Of a DNA stretch of 64,000 nucleotides, positions 10,220 to 23,354 are shown one piece after another (within the stretch, counting starts at the first letter, position 1; each line of letters begins with the position of its first letter). Position numbers and translations under genes: made by a program. The notes under the pieces are model-generated. The model was not told the origin of the DNA and ran no database searches. It worked only from the letters and a program-made list of their open reading frames with translations. Source of the DNA: Butyriboletus loyo (Eukaryota; Basidiomycota; Agaricomycetes; Boletales; Boletaceae); the NCBI GenBank assembly GCA_038093515.1, contig JBBPSI010000087.1, positions 33,356 through 97,355 on the forward strand, given 5' to 3'.

Positions 10220-11973
10220 ATGTCTCTTTCCACTACCTCTATCTTGCACAGGACACCGCGGGCACCGTCTATCGCAGTCCGCGGTGATGGTATCTATTAC
10301 GACCTTGAAGATGGTCGTCGTTTAATCGATGGGATCGGAGGGTCAGCCGTCTCGTGCCTCGGCACCAGCCACCCAAAGGTCATCGCTGCCATGAAAGAGC
10401 AGCTTGATACCCTTGCTTGTCCGTCTTAGTTGATATTTGCGATATGACTGATGCCCACAAGGCTGGCACTCAACAGATGTATACAATATGCAACTGTCCA
10501 GCAAGCCAGCAGAGGAGCTCGCAGAGTTCCTCGTTGAATCAAGCAATGGAGCTTTCGAACTTGTAACATTCGCATCTGGCGGCAAGTATAACAGTTAAAT
10601 GAGCAAAATGTAACTTCCAACACTCGATAACAGGTTCCGAGGCTATGGATACCATAATCAAGCTTGCAAAACAGGTTGGTGATATCGCCAAATATTCATA
10701 TCTGTCCTCTCTGATGTAGGGCTATCACAGTATTTCAACGAAACTGGACAACCTAGCAGAAATAATTTTATTGCCCGTGAACTGTCGTTCCACGGCAACA
10801 CTCTGAGTACTCTGTCGCTCGCCGGTCACCCCACACGGCGTGCACCTTACGTAAATATCATCGATAAGGAGCATTTCCACCATGTTTCCCCGGCATATGC
10901 GAAACGCTTCCAAAAACCAGACGAAACCGAAGAGCAGTACGTTGAGCGCCTTCGACAAGAGTTAGAAGACAAGTTCATTGAACTCGGCCCGGAGACCGTG
11001 ATTGGATGTGAGTTCTCTCCATCATCGGTGTATCACACCGCACTAACCTTAATTCAAGTCGCCGCAGAGACTGTTGTTGGTGCCACCACTGGTGTCGTAA
11101 GTGCCCCAAAGGGCTACTTCCCGGCGATGAAGTCTGTTTGTGAGAAGTACGGAGCCTTGTTTATCTTGGATGAGGTCATGGCTGGGATGGGAAGTAAGCC
11201 TCTTTCTGTTGCCTAGCGAGTGGTGTCACAATTTGCATTCCATTCCTAGGAATGGGTTCCCTACACGCATGGCAGAGCGTCGGTGACGGGGCCTCCCCTG
11301 ATCTCCAGGCGGTTGCCAAAGGACTTGGTGGAGGGTACGTAAGTACATACTTGCCTAACACATTTATCAAACGGAAAGCCAAATAGGTATGCACCTATTG
11401 GAGCAGTACTCATATCACCCAAAGTTGTGCGAGGGATACGAGATGGATCAGGTCTCGTTAAACATGGACACACCTATCAGGTAGCACGACTTTTCTTTGA
11501 AACACGAGGCGATCTCAGCGTTCTTCTAGGCGCATCCATTGGCATGTGCAGCATCCTTGGCTGTACAAAGGGTCATTGAAGAGGAGAATTTGCTCCCGAA
11601 GGTCGTACAGAACGGCGAACTGATGTATAAGCTCCTTTGTCAGGGACTATTGGCAGAAGGATCAATAACCAAGCCGTTCACATTCGACATTCGGGGTCGT
11701 GGCGCATGGTGGGGCATCGAGTTTGATTTCTCGGGTCCTGAAGCAGCACTTCTTGACTTCAAGGGAAAGAGGTTTGCTATGCTCGCCCAAGCACGCTGCC
11801 GCCAGAATGGCCTCATGGTCATGGGAATGGACGGAGGGCCCCGTCTTGATGGGTCCACAGGCGGCCATCTTGTGTTGGGTCCTGCTTATAATGCGACTCC
11901 GGAGGAGATTGAGAAGATTGTGGAGATACTCGTCAAGAGCGTGGACGAACTTCTGAAGGAGTTGCTGGTGTAA
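10220..11973 (+). CDS. PLP-dependent class III aminotransferase
   Basis: Transfers an amino group from an omega- or alpha-amino donor to a keto acid with pyridoxal phosphate. The substrate is not determined. ATG 10220, stop 11971-11973, with about seven introns. Visible motifs: the Gly-rich PLP contact FASGGSEAMDT, the aspartate region FILDEVMAGMGRMG, and the catalytic lysine in VAKGLGGGYAPIGA. HGHTYQAHPLACAA is also present. The predicted length is about 450 residues, normal for the class. The intron at 10582-10633 starts with GC (GCAAGT) rather than GT. Only this GC donor keeps the conserved GGSEA motif in frame. There is no obvious mitochondrial presequence, so the enzyme is probably cytosolic. 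The gene stands alone between SNM1 and UFD4. Confidence 0.9.
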
Positions 11974-12244
11974 CATAATGTCGAACTTCGTCAAAGTCCT
12001 GACGGATCTTTGTATTTTTGTTTGTAAAATAGGCTAGTGCTATGTACTAGGCGTGCCTACTGATGTAGTATGCCACTAGCATTACTGCGTTTCCCACGCC
12101 TTCGCCTACGCTGTGGGCGAAGCAATACTACTTCAATTAGCACGTTCACTCTCCAACGCCCCTTCTGTTTCTTTCTCCTCAACCGCGACCTTGTCTGAGA
12201 CTTCTGTATAATTCACTGAATCGATGGCTGGGAGTACGCTCTAA

Positions 12245-15200
12245 ATGGACTTCCAACCTATTCATCAACAAGAGGCCACAAGCTCCAATACCTCGCAGCT
12301 ACCCCAATCAGAATCAGTTCAATTTCCACCCACTTCCACCTCAACTACCGTCTCCGAATCAAGATCGCTACGCTCCAGTGCTAGAGTGAAGGCCGCCAGG
12401 CAGAAAGAGAAAGAACGTGAACAAGCAAGAGACAAGGACGGCGACGCAGTGGAGCAATCAAGTGTACCCCCGGAAAACACTCGTACACTCAAGCCCACGA
12501 CTTCAAAGAACAAACGATCCCGTGAAGTTACTTCAGGAAAGGGAAAAGCAAAGGAGTCTACCGACGATTCTACCCGAGTTTCTAAAAGGTGTGTCATCCT
12601 GTGAACCTTCCAACACTGTTGTGTCTGACGCCCGTCATCTGCCGCGGTTCCAGGGCAAGGAGAGCCACTTTCCCATCAGCTTTAACTTCATCTCTCACTA
12701 TCAACGAACCGACTAAGGACCGGAAAGGGAAGAAGCGTGCTGCACCTGAAGCTGATTCTGAAGAAGAGGGGGACAATTCAGCCGTATTATCATCTTCCAA
12801 ACGCACTAGAACTACTGCCTATTCATTGAGGTCCCGAGCCGGCACCTCAACTTCGATCTCTGCACCAATGCCGAAAAAGTCTAGGTAGGTGGGATTGTCT
12901 CACATACACGCATGTGTTAAGACTATGCCCTTAGACCTTCTCAAACCAAAGGCAAAGTGGCTGCTAAGGCGAAGCCTGCCGCCACTGCCAGTACCTCTGG
13001 AATTCATGATGAAGACGTTGATATGGGGGACGCCGAAATGCTCAAGTGCGAAGAACCTTCGCAGGAAGATCGGAGGGATAGTTATGAGGATGACGATGAC
13101 GACGCAGATGATCGTGATAATGAACCTCTACCTGTCGAGGGTGATGTTGACGATGATGAGGAGCGGTCTCCGACGGAAGGTCCTCGAGGATTTGGTGGCC
13201 TGGATGAGACTGCTGCGATGGCCATTTTTGGTGACTATCGACATCTTGGGTCGTACATGGTATCCCTTTCCGGCCGCCTGAAAACCATGCTGAACAATAT
13301 CAAGTCCACCGCCAGTCCAACTACTCGCCTTGTGACTCTGCAAGAGTTAAGCGAGTTACTTTCCATCTCCACAGAGGACACCTTGGCTGGTTCATTCCAA
13401 GTCGAAGAGTTCGTTCGTGAGCTCGTTAAGATTTTGGGAGGGCGAGGCGTGAATGAGGACGAAGATGATGATGGAGGTGACGACGAAGATCACGATCCCG
13501 ACGCCGCTCTCGCTGCAGCCTTGGCAATCAGCTCTGGGGGAAGTTATCAAGGGGACGACAACCTAGAGGCTCAAATGCTCGCGTGTAGATGCCTCGCGAA
13601 CCTCATGGAAGCACTTCCGGGGGTGGCCCATACCGTAGTTTATCATGGCGCTATCCCTGTTCTCTGCAGCAAGCTGATAGAGATCTCTTATATTGATCTA
13701 GCCGAACAAACTCTCAGTGTGGGTTGGGCCCTTTTTGTGCGTCTTGTTCTTCCTGACAGTATTGTCACAGACACTGGAGAAGATCTCAGAGGAGTTCCCA
13801 AGCTCCATCGTTCGTGAAAATGGACTTGCAGCTTTACTGAATTACCTTGACTTTTTCTCCATTGCCGTTCAAAGAACTGCACTTCAGGCTGCTGCAAACT
13901 GTTGCAGGAATATTTCTTCTGACCACTATCCCATGGTTCTTGGCGTCTGGCCAATAATCCGCAACTGTTTGGGATACTCTGACCAAAGGCTGGTTGAATT
14001 TGCTTGTCTTTGTGTTATCCGAATAATCGATTCCTACCATCGTGCGTCCACGGAGAACCTCGAGAACCTTTTGGACGAAACAGCAATCCGTGCCATAAAT
14101 CTTCTCCTCATGCCCTCAGGAGGATCGCCTCTGATTGCAGCGAACACATATACCTTACTTTTGAGGGCGTTGGCTACTGCAGCTCGCGCTAGTCCTCGGA
14201 TTACCATCGCTTTGCTGCGAGCGGACATCGTGGACACACTTTATCAGATTCTCACGGGCGTGCTACCTTCCGCATCTGCTGAAATGCCCGGGGGTGGTCA
14301 GGGCCTCGGGGGTGATGTTACACACATGACGGTGATGGAGAACTTGGCACACCGCTCCAAGGATCAGGTAGAAGAGGCGCTCAGTCTAATATCCGAACTG
14401 ATGCCTCCACTTCCAAAAGGTAGACACTTTCCATTTCTATATAGCAAGGGGGGCTTACAGACTTCTAGACGGCGTTTTTGATCACAAGGGCTACACGGAC
14501 AAGGCTCTATCGCGGATGGTCAAAGCCAGGGCTAAAGCCGATCGCACTGCTGCCCGCCAGGCTGCTACTGGACCCTCTCATCCCTTCACCGAGTCAGCCA
14601 TGACACCTGACACGCCACAGAACCTTGCTGGGAATCACGATTCTACTCAAGAATCAGATGCTCAGGCTCAGGATACCGATGAGGCAATGCCTCCTGTTTC
14701 CGGTGCAGAACCTCTCTTGGACAGAACAGAATTGTTTCGTTCCAAGCCAGAGGTCGTTGGACGTTTTATGCAGTTAATGGTTCCCATCCTCATTGATGTA
14801 TATGCTGCGAGCGTGATCACACCAATCCGTGTCAAAACGCTCACTGGTCTGTTAAAGGCTGTGGGTTTTCTGGAAGGAGTCGAACTCAGAACTGCTTTAC
14901 ACGTCGGTACTTGATTCAACCTCTTGCTATTCCTTCTGACTGCTTCCTCAGTTGGTCCCAGTCGCCAGCTTCGCGTCATCCATTCTGTCATCGAAAGATC
15001 ACCCATCACTGATCATCGGAGCTCTACAGCTTGTCGACCTTCTTTTGCAAAAGATTCCTTCCGAATATAGGCCAGTCTTACGAAGGGAGGGTGTTTTCCA
15101 TGAAATCGAAGGGTTCGCTTCCAGAGCACTCTCCGCGACAAAGCCGAAGAAGGATGTACCAGACCTCTCTGTTATGGGAGATGTAGCCATCTACGCTTCG

Positions 15201-18200
15201 TCTGCAATATCGGGAAACAAAAAACATCATGTTTTCTCCTTGGAACCCGAGGAGGCGATCACATTGCGTGCTCGTGTCATGCGGTTCAAGTACTCGCTTG
15301 GCCAAGACGATGGCGGCACTAACGGTGATGACTCGTTCGACGATCTTCGGCGCTTGGTCAAAAAGCTTGCTGTACCAGATCTATCTGAGCAAGCTATGAT
15401 TTCCACTTTGAGAGAGTTTGCAGACCACTTTGCCTCAGAGAGTTCGGTCTCCAGTTTCGAACTGCTCCGGAGTGGTGCCGTCGAGGGACTTCTTCGCTTT
15501 TCAACGGAGAAGGGTCTAGGTTAGTCGAGTTTCGGGTGTCCATGTTATGCGTACTGAGGATATGTAGTCCCAATCAAGCGCCGCCAAGAGATCCTGTTTG
15601 AAACCTTCACCCGGTCCTCCAGAGTTGGAACTTTGAGTCAATCCCCCCTTACTGTTTTGGTCAAGAAACTGCAAGAAAGCTTGACAAGGATGGAGAACTT
15701 TGAGGTGGTCACTATTGCACAAGGCAGCGACGGTAATTTCCATAGTTATATTTATGGTTGATCACTGAGTTAGCTTTTCCCAGACTCGAAACGAAGCTCC
15801 CCGTCTTTGCTTGCTCGCCAGTTACGGCTTCGTTTGGTTGCGGACGACGACTCAGACATCCCACGAAATCTGCAGAACATGGTTGTATCGATTCATGCAA
15901 TCGCGACATTCCAGGCCCTTAATGACTACCTCCGCCCCCGGGTTGCCGGGTTGATGTCCAGTGGACGCTTGTCTAACATGCTCGCAGCATTGGCTGCATC
16001 TGGCCTCGGTCCAGGGACTGCGTCCCGGACATTGGTTGATCACGAAGCAAGTCAAGCCACGATAACACCTGCAGTTCACCCTCCTTCGTCCTCGTCGGAT
16101 GCCCCTCCGCCACCGAATGAAGTTCGGCGGAGACGTAGTCAACGTCTCAGCGTGAAGAACGGGGGTTCAGGATCAGCTGGAGCGGTTTCTGACAATGCTT
16201 CCCCTCCCATGACTAGCTCCGCCTCAGCTCTGGACAGCATATCAAGGCGGGAAGAACCTTTGGTTCAAGAGAGCGGATTCGCTGCTGAACTCACGGATGA
16301 TGAAGTTGACGCGGAGGTTTGGTTTGACTTCTCTGGCGGCGATTTATTCTGACGCTAAGACTTACAGGTCTTTGAAGAGGATGAAGATGGAGACCTAGCA
16401 GCCGACAAGACCGTGACGTTATCAGTCGCCGAAGGTGTGTCGCAGGACTTGTTATTATAATTATACTTACATGGTACGCCTAGATGATGGCAGGATTGAA
16501 GCACAAACGCCAGATGGTACACGCATAGCAACACCGAATTCTTCGAAAGGAAGCATTCCACCAATGTCATTGGTTCGGCAAGGAAATATTCAGAAGTCAT
16601 CTTACGCTGCGGCCCTCAAGGCGAAGCCCACTGATTGGCATCTTGAATTCTGGATGGACGATCACTTACTTCCACTGGATTTGACTATATATGGTGCAAT
16701 CCATCAGCATGAGATGAGGAAGAAGGTAGGCGCGTTGCCATCAAGCGCTATGTGGCAAGGAGTATACACAGTCAAATTTAAGAAAGTCAGCGGACCACCT
16801 CCCAGCCAAGAGTGTAAGACCTCTCACCGTAGTGTCCTGGCAAAGAAATACTAATAGGCTGTGCCTTAGCGCGAAGCGAAGTAGTTGCAAGGATCCGATC
16901 GCCCAGCCCCACCCTTTCTTCGCTGCCCGACGACGCCCCCCCTGCTAAGATACTACGCCTCCTTCGGGTTCTTCACAAACTCAACGCGGTAGAAGCTGAA
17001 CGTCTCACAAGGCCTCTTGAACGTCATGCTTTGCCCGAGTCCGCATTCGTCAACAACAAGCTGACGGCCAAGCTGAACCGACAACTAGAAGAGCCAATGA
17101 TCGTTGCGAGGTTTGTTGTTCTTTGACGTTGATGATAAATACTTGATGTTGCGCCCAGTTGCTGTTTGCCTGACTGGGCGATTGACCTTCCTCAAAACTT
17201 CCCTTTCCTCTTCCCGTTTGCCACTCGCTACAACTACTTGCAATCCACATCATTCGGTTATGCACGCCTTATCCTCAAATGGCAAAGTCAGCAGAGTAGA
17301 GGACAGGATACCTCACGCCGTGACGATGGAATCGGGTTTCTTGGTCGACTTCAGCGCCAGAAAGTTCGTATATCGCGCCAGCACATTCTCGAGTCTGCGG
17401 TGAAGGTGTTCGAGCTTTATGGGTCGTCTTCTTCGATCTTGGAGGTGGAATACTTCGAAGAAGTTGGTACTGGTCTCGGTCCAACTCTGGAGTTTTATTC
17501 GCTTGTTTCCAAGGAATTTGCGCGGAAAGATCTAAAGATCTGGCATGATGCAGATGCGGGTTGTTCTGGAATTTATGTCCATCATCCTGCTGGGCTTTAT
17601 CCAGCACCTATTAGCCCCGACGATATTGCGAACGATGGTGGACAGTATGTGACTATCCCTAAACTACCTCTTCCCCTGACTCATTCCTTGAAGGAAACGG
17701 ACCCATATCCTTCGAGTGATCGGGCAGTATGTGGCCAAAGCGATGTTGGACTCTAGAATCATCGATCTTTCTTTCAACAAGATCTTCATCAAGCTTGTTC
17801 TCGGGGAAGAAGTTCCGTTGACCATTGATTCCCTCAGGGTGCGTAGTTCGCTGACTTGATGGATCTTGCTCACTGTATCTTAGTTGGTCGATAATGACCT
17901 TGCCAATTCTCTCTCCAAATTACAGAGCTATGCGTCCATCAAAGGGCAAACGGAGAAGGTTAGCTCCTCCCCGTTTATGTACTACATACCTGCACCCTCA
18001 TCTCCGTTAAGCAGCTCTTCCGCAAAGTTACGTTAATGGATATTGTCAACGTTGAGGATCTTGCTCTCGATTTCACATTACCTGGCTACGATATTGAATT
18101 AAGAGTATGTGATTTGTCAACCCCTCTTTGAGACAGCCCCTCATGACCCATCTCCATTGACTAGCCTAGTGGTCGTGACGTTCCTGTGACTTCCGATAAT

Positions 18201-18835
18201 GCAGAACAATACATTCATGAAGTTTTGGATGCAATTATCGGGACAGGAGCTCGACCGCAGGCTAAAGCCTTTAGAGAAGGGTTCTCAAAAGTCTTTCCGA
18301 TTTCGGATCTGCAGGCATTCTCTGCGGATGAGCTAGTGATGCTGTTTGGTAACTCTGACGAAGACTGGAGTATCGAAAGTGCGTTTTGTACTGTCTCTAC
18401 CAGCTGGCAGTATTGACATGGTGTTGCAGCTCTTAACGAAGCGATCAAGGCTGACCACGGCTTCAATGGGGAAAGTCGTTCAATTCGCGACTTGGTTGTG
18501 CTGATGTCTGAATTTGATGTAACCACACGACGTGATTTCTTGCAATTCATCACCGGAAGTCCCAAGCTGCCTATCGGAGGTTAGTTGTTTCGTCTTACAG
18601 CCGCTGGCCAGGTCAACATGACTGCTCAACTCCAACAGGTTTCCGGGGCCTCAATCCGCCACTCACCGTCGTTCGGAAACCACACGAAGCCCCACTCGCT
18701 GCTGATGACTACTTGCCCAGCGTCATGACCTGTGTCAACTATCTGAAGCTTCCGGAATACAGTTCGAAGAAAGTAATGAGAGAGAAGTTGTGTACAGCGA
18801 TGAAGGAAGGAGTTGGCAGCTTTCACTTGTCTTAA
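12245..18835 (+). CDS. UFD4: HECT-type E3 ubiquitin ligase of the UFD4/TRIP12 family
   Basis: E3 ligase of the ubiquitin-fusion-degradation and N-degron pathways. ATG 12245, stop 18833-18835, many short introns; about 1,850 residues estimated. The first roughly 250 residues are basic and acidic low-complexity sequence ([13 protein letters not shown]). Armadillo-like repeats begin with [14 protein letters not shown] near 13265 and run through about 15500; the order and spacing fit TRIP12. The HECT domain covers about 17170-18835. Its start is [39 protein letters not shown] marks the N-lobe. The catalytic cysteine lies in [14 protein letters not shown] near 18727. The C-terminus ends FHLS, without extension. 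Only 236 bp separate it from the PB1-ZZ gene on the same strand. Confidence 0.92.
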
Positions 18836-19071
18836 GTAGTAGTATTGTGCCCCACTGAACTAACTTGTTTACGCATACATTCCTCTGGCAATATTGTTGT
18901 TATTCATCGTGACAATGAGCATTTGGCGTCTGCGGCCTCCAGGGCCGGGTTTGTGACTAAGATGAGTAATATCGGCTTACAAACAGAACGTCTGGTTGGC
19001 TGCGGAACGTGCCTCGCACTCACCGGGTGGTGGGAGAAGACCCTTGAAATACTCCAGTTGCTCATCGAAGC

Positions 19072-22000
19072 ATGTACGTGCGTCCGGACAGACCACTTGT
19101 CGTAAAGTGTACGTTTGACCGGTGGAACAAGCACATTAGCTTTGCATCGGCCAAGAACTGTTCTTACGACCTCTTGAAGAATAAGGTGTGTGAGTCGATG
19201 CCGAGTTATTGATCAGGCTAACGAAGTCGTTCGTACATGTTGACATTGTGTAGGTCGAGCAGTGCTTCTCCCTCTATGCTACCCCCTACGTAATCTCCTA
19301 CAAGGATGATGATGGCGAAGTCACCGACATCTCAATGGAGTCGGATCTCACAGAGGCCATCCAATATTTCCAAGCCGGCTCGGATGACCCACCTCTGTCT
19401 TCTGCAGCATCTATACTCTCGGGGAGGAGTTTCGGGGGCAAACGACGCATCACTCTGCGAGTTCATATAACGGTGGATTACGATGGCCCCAGCTTGAGCG
19501 ACACATCGAGTCTGGCGAGCTTGGAGGAGTACAAAGGAAGGAACAAGAGCAACGGCGAACTCAGTTGGACAGAAGCGGGTCCACCCGGAGAACCGGAAGA
19601 CGACCATTCCCATACCGCTTCCCCTTTCGAACACGCACTCTCCTTGTCGGCGCGAGACAGAGGAGCAGCATGGCTCCGAGATCAGAACGAACGTACCATC
19701 AAAGCCATGTTGGGCGCTACGCCTGAACCATCAGAATCAGACTCTCGATCAGTATCCATGTCATGCTCGGAAGATCAGCGTTCGCAGGAGACCATAGACG
19801 GCGACCTTGCGTTGGAACGGGATCCACGGGGAAAGTATTACTACTCTTACACCGGCGGGAGCTCTTCCACGCATGATTCGGGATATGAAGACGGGTACAG
19901 TGTCAAGGATGAGAATGAGCCTTCCTCGAGTTCGTCATCTGGGTATGTACGGCCGAACAGCATGCAGCTCAGTTGGCTTGCTTCGCAGCAGAAAGTCTGC
20001 GATGAAGACCATGCTGAAGGTTCCATTACATCCACATCCAGTTCGGAGCAGATTCCCTTCACCATCCCCCCCGATATTCCTCCGGAAGTCCTGCAATTCC
20101 TCCCCCCTGTGGTGCCTCCACCCGGCACGCTTACAATGTGTTCTGAGTGCGGGGTATTGTTGGATGCTATTCGTTATGTGTGCGCGATGTGTGGGGAAAA
20201 GGAACCGGTTTGCAATTCACTTTTGCCGAGCGGATCGAATCTTGAAATCGGCAAGGGAAAGGAGAGGAGTTCAGATGTCGTGCATTCTTACCCACCCTCA
20301 GCACATCAGACCTTTCAGTTTTCGTCGTCCATATCTCCCCCAGGAGCGGATGGCCATACCGAACATCCCAACAACAAACCTCTTCCAAGTCTCCCATCCT
20401 CGACCACGACGTTGTATAAGTCTCAAGCATCCGGTCTTCTATCTGAGCCAGAGAATATGGGCTACGAACTTTGTTCTGGATGCATAGAATCCGCCGGCAT
20501 TTACCACGCGCTTTGTGCTAGTACTGAACGGGTGGGCACGAATGGTCCAGAGCTCACATCCCGTGAACATGCAATGTCATTATCATTATGGACACGTTCT
20601 GCGCCACGGCATAAGGGACAACTTCGCCATGCGTATTTCGAAAAAGTATGGGGACATCAAGGTTGGGATGATGTCGGTGCGTAACAGACCTCCAATTTTG
20701 AATGTTCGTTGTGTTAACAACGGAGGGAGACGATTTTAGAACAGGAAGATATGCTGACATGTAAATGTTCAACTTGCAATACGACGATCACTGGCAAGCG
20801 CTACAAGTGTGCATCTTGCAAGAAATTTAACCTTTGTCGTGCCTGTTATAGGTTCTCGGAATTTTCCCTTTAATTTTGACCGCCTACTCACCAATGGGTC
20901 TTATGTTTCCAGTCAAGTTCATGACATACATCCCGCCCATGCTTTCTTGCTTGTGATGGAGAAACCCGCAAGGTCAAAGAGTGAACCCGAATATCTACCC
21001 ACCATAATGGCGATGCAAGGCCCCAACGAAGAACAGTGTACGCACACATCCAACGTCTTCCCGCTTTTATCTAACATACACGTCACTTCGCAGCCATGAA
21101 GCACCCAGGGGTCAAGTGCGCGCAGTATGTACCTACATTGATGCGTCGTTATTGTTGTTGATTTTCTACTCCTGCAGTTGCCTCCAAGACATTCTGGGCG
21201 CTCGTTTTCACTGTGCAATCTGTGATTCTGTTGACATTTGCTCTAACTGCGAATCAGCAGGACTTCCAGGAAACCTAGATTCGTCCGATGGAGGGCACTT
21301 GTCTTCCCATATTATGATAAAGGTCTGCACACATCATAATCCCTCGAGGACATTCGTCTAGCTAATGTCTAATAGATTCCCTACCCACTCGAAACTCAAG
21401 AGGTTCAGACAGCTTCACGCCGCGCCATCCATCTCTGGACCGGCCGGGATGCCGCACACGTTCTCACTGCAGCCCACTCGAAACCCTCTTCAGTCTATTC
21501 TTCCTACGCACAAACTGTAGTAGGTTCTCGCATGCAACTCGTTGCGCAAGATGATCCACCAGAAGACCATCGGATAATTTGTGATGGATGCCACGAGGTT
21601 TGTGCACGAACTGGGATCGCCAAAACCTCACCAACGATTTCTTTGGACAGACCATTTTCGGAACGAGGTATCAATGTGCAACATGCCCCTCATCGCCTGC
21701 CGCGTTCAGCTTGGTTCGTGTTGTCTCGCCGCATGGTGTAAAATTCTTGGCTGACTCGAGCAAACAAGTGTGCTTCTTGCGAGGAGCATTCGCATATGCT
21801 CCACGATCCTATGCACGCGTTTTTCAAACTTCCTCGGCCAGTTCAGCGCCCACTCCACTCCATCTCTGGATTCTTGCCTAGACTGTATGTCCCTCTTCTT
21901 GCTTGGACGGATTACAAAACTTGAGCACCTTTTTTATAGATACAAAGTTCCCGCCGGGCCCGTGGGTGGCCTCGTTCCTCACGCAGATCCGAAAGGTTTG

Positions 22001-22401
22001 TGACAACATCACCTTGCAGGAACTTTCTTCGCTCACCATCTACACACAGAATACCTATCATTCCTTGTCCATTCCACAGCGCTTTGTGACCGCTGTCTGG
22101 AGCGCATTCATGGTGCCTGGTTCCGATGTGCATATTGCGCAAAGGATCTGTGTGGAGATTGCGAAGCTCTTGATACCCACGATAAAACACACTTATTTGT
22201 ACTCTTCAAGGCACCAGTAAGATCCACAATTTTTTTGCGCTGAAGCTCATACTGACGACCGTGGTCTCACTAGGTTGATATAGCGCAATTTCGGTCAGAT
22301 TCAGGTTGCCTACAGAGTGGAAGTTTACTAACATCTACACCAGACAATTTGCGAACCTGGAAGACCCTCCACCTATCATTCCCTTCCCGGTATACTGGTA
22401 A
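19072..22401 (+). CDS. PB1 domain protein with multiple ZZ-type zinc fingers
   Basis: ATG 19072 (MYVRPDRPLVVKCTFDRW). Residues about 8-90 form a PB1 domain, with an N-terminal basic strand and an acidic OPCA segment YKDDDGEVTDISMESDL. A Ser-rich acidic linker of about 200 residues follows. Then come four to five ZZ-like cysteine clusters: MCSECGVLLDAIRYVCAMCG, CKCSTCNTTITGKRYKCASC, VKCAHCLQDILGARFHCAIC, IICDGCHE with YQCATC, and ALCDRCLERIHGAWFRCAYC. A last short intron (50 nt, branch CTAAC) leads to the end PPIIPFPVYW at 22399-22401. Reading through this intron instead would stop at about 22514. PB1 followed by ZZ is the arrangement of the autophagy receptors p62/NBR1, but I see no NBR1-type FW or UBA domain. 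Confidence 0.85.
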
Positions 22402-22587
22402 CAATGTTCAACATGACCAGAAGATATATCCCCATAGGACATTTGCTAAATTTGCTAGCATTAGTACCAGTGTGATAATATCTACTTCCCTTCCTCTGGA
22501 CTTACGAAACTGAGGCGAGAACAGGGAAAATTGATCCGAGGCAGACCAGAAGCACTGTCAGCTCTTTTTAAATCCTATTTCATGGAT

Positions 22588-23162
22588 TTAACACAATGAA
22601 CGCGCTGACACGAAGCGAAAGCACGAACCAAGTCTTCTCCTCTCGTAGAACAAGTCCGTCCTGCTAGCGCCAAGATTCACGATCTTCGGACACCCATCAC
22701 GATCTTTCTCGAGTCTTGTGCACTCCGCACAGTAATACGCGTCCGAAATACCTGAATAAGTTGAATTGGTCAGGGACAATTTTGAGGAATGCAGTAAATG
22801 AACAATACCTGGGGAACCGCAGATGATACATCTGCCGCCATAAGTCCCAAAGTTACACTCATCGCATATGCGAACAAGGGTCTCAGGGCGAACATAAGAG
22901 TCGCAAACCGGGCTGTAACGGCGTTAGAGAAAGGAACGGATCACAATTCGAGGAAATACTCACCATTTACCGTCGCATTTTTCACACAGACGTCCGATAG
23001 CTGAAGCGCAGCGTGCCAGTTCAGTAACAGAGAAACCAGTTTACACAAGTGTGCTCACCGATGCCAGGCTGGCGCCTGCACATGATCAGATCTGTATTGG
23101 TTTATGAGGTAAGGTATACGATGAAAATTGACAAGATACTCACCGGGATGATGCTTCGACAT
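22588..23162 (-). CDS. RDS3: PHF5A/RDS3, SF3b subunit of the spliceosome
   Basis: Small zinc-knot protein of the U2 snRNP SF3b complex, nuclear. Five short exons from ATG 23162-23160 (MSKHHP) to the stop at 22588. Joined exons give [20 protein letters not shown], then [29 protein letters not shown] and [20 protein letters not shown], nearly identical to PHF5A. All the expected CxxC pairs are present. The last residues are unusual: after FYERRRLG the frame runs on for about ten residues ([12 protein letters not shown]) instead of the usual short KKR-type tail. A missed last intron is possible. Divergent from the phosphatase gene, 192 bp apart. Confidence 0.93.
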
Positions 23163-23354
23163 GGCTGTATGCGGTCAAAGTCAGTCTTGTGAAGTCGGAT
23201 GACCAATCGCGTTGTTGACAGTTGTTATACGGCACAGAAGGTGGCTGTGCTGAGGCACCAGGTGAGGCTGGAACATGATGGACAGCGGAGGCAGCCGCAC
23301 GAGAACGTATATATGGGCAGATGAAACAAGGCTCCGCCCCCACACTGCAGCATC

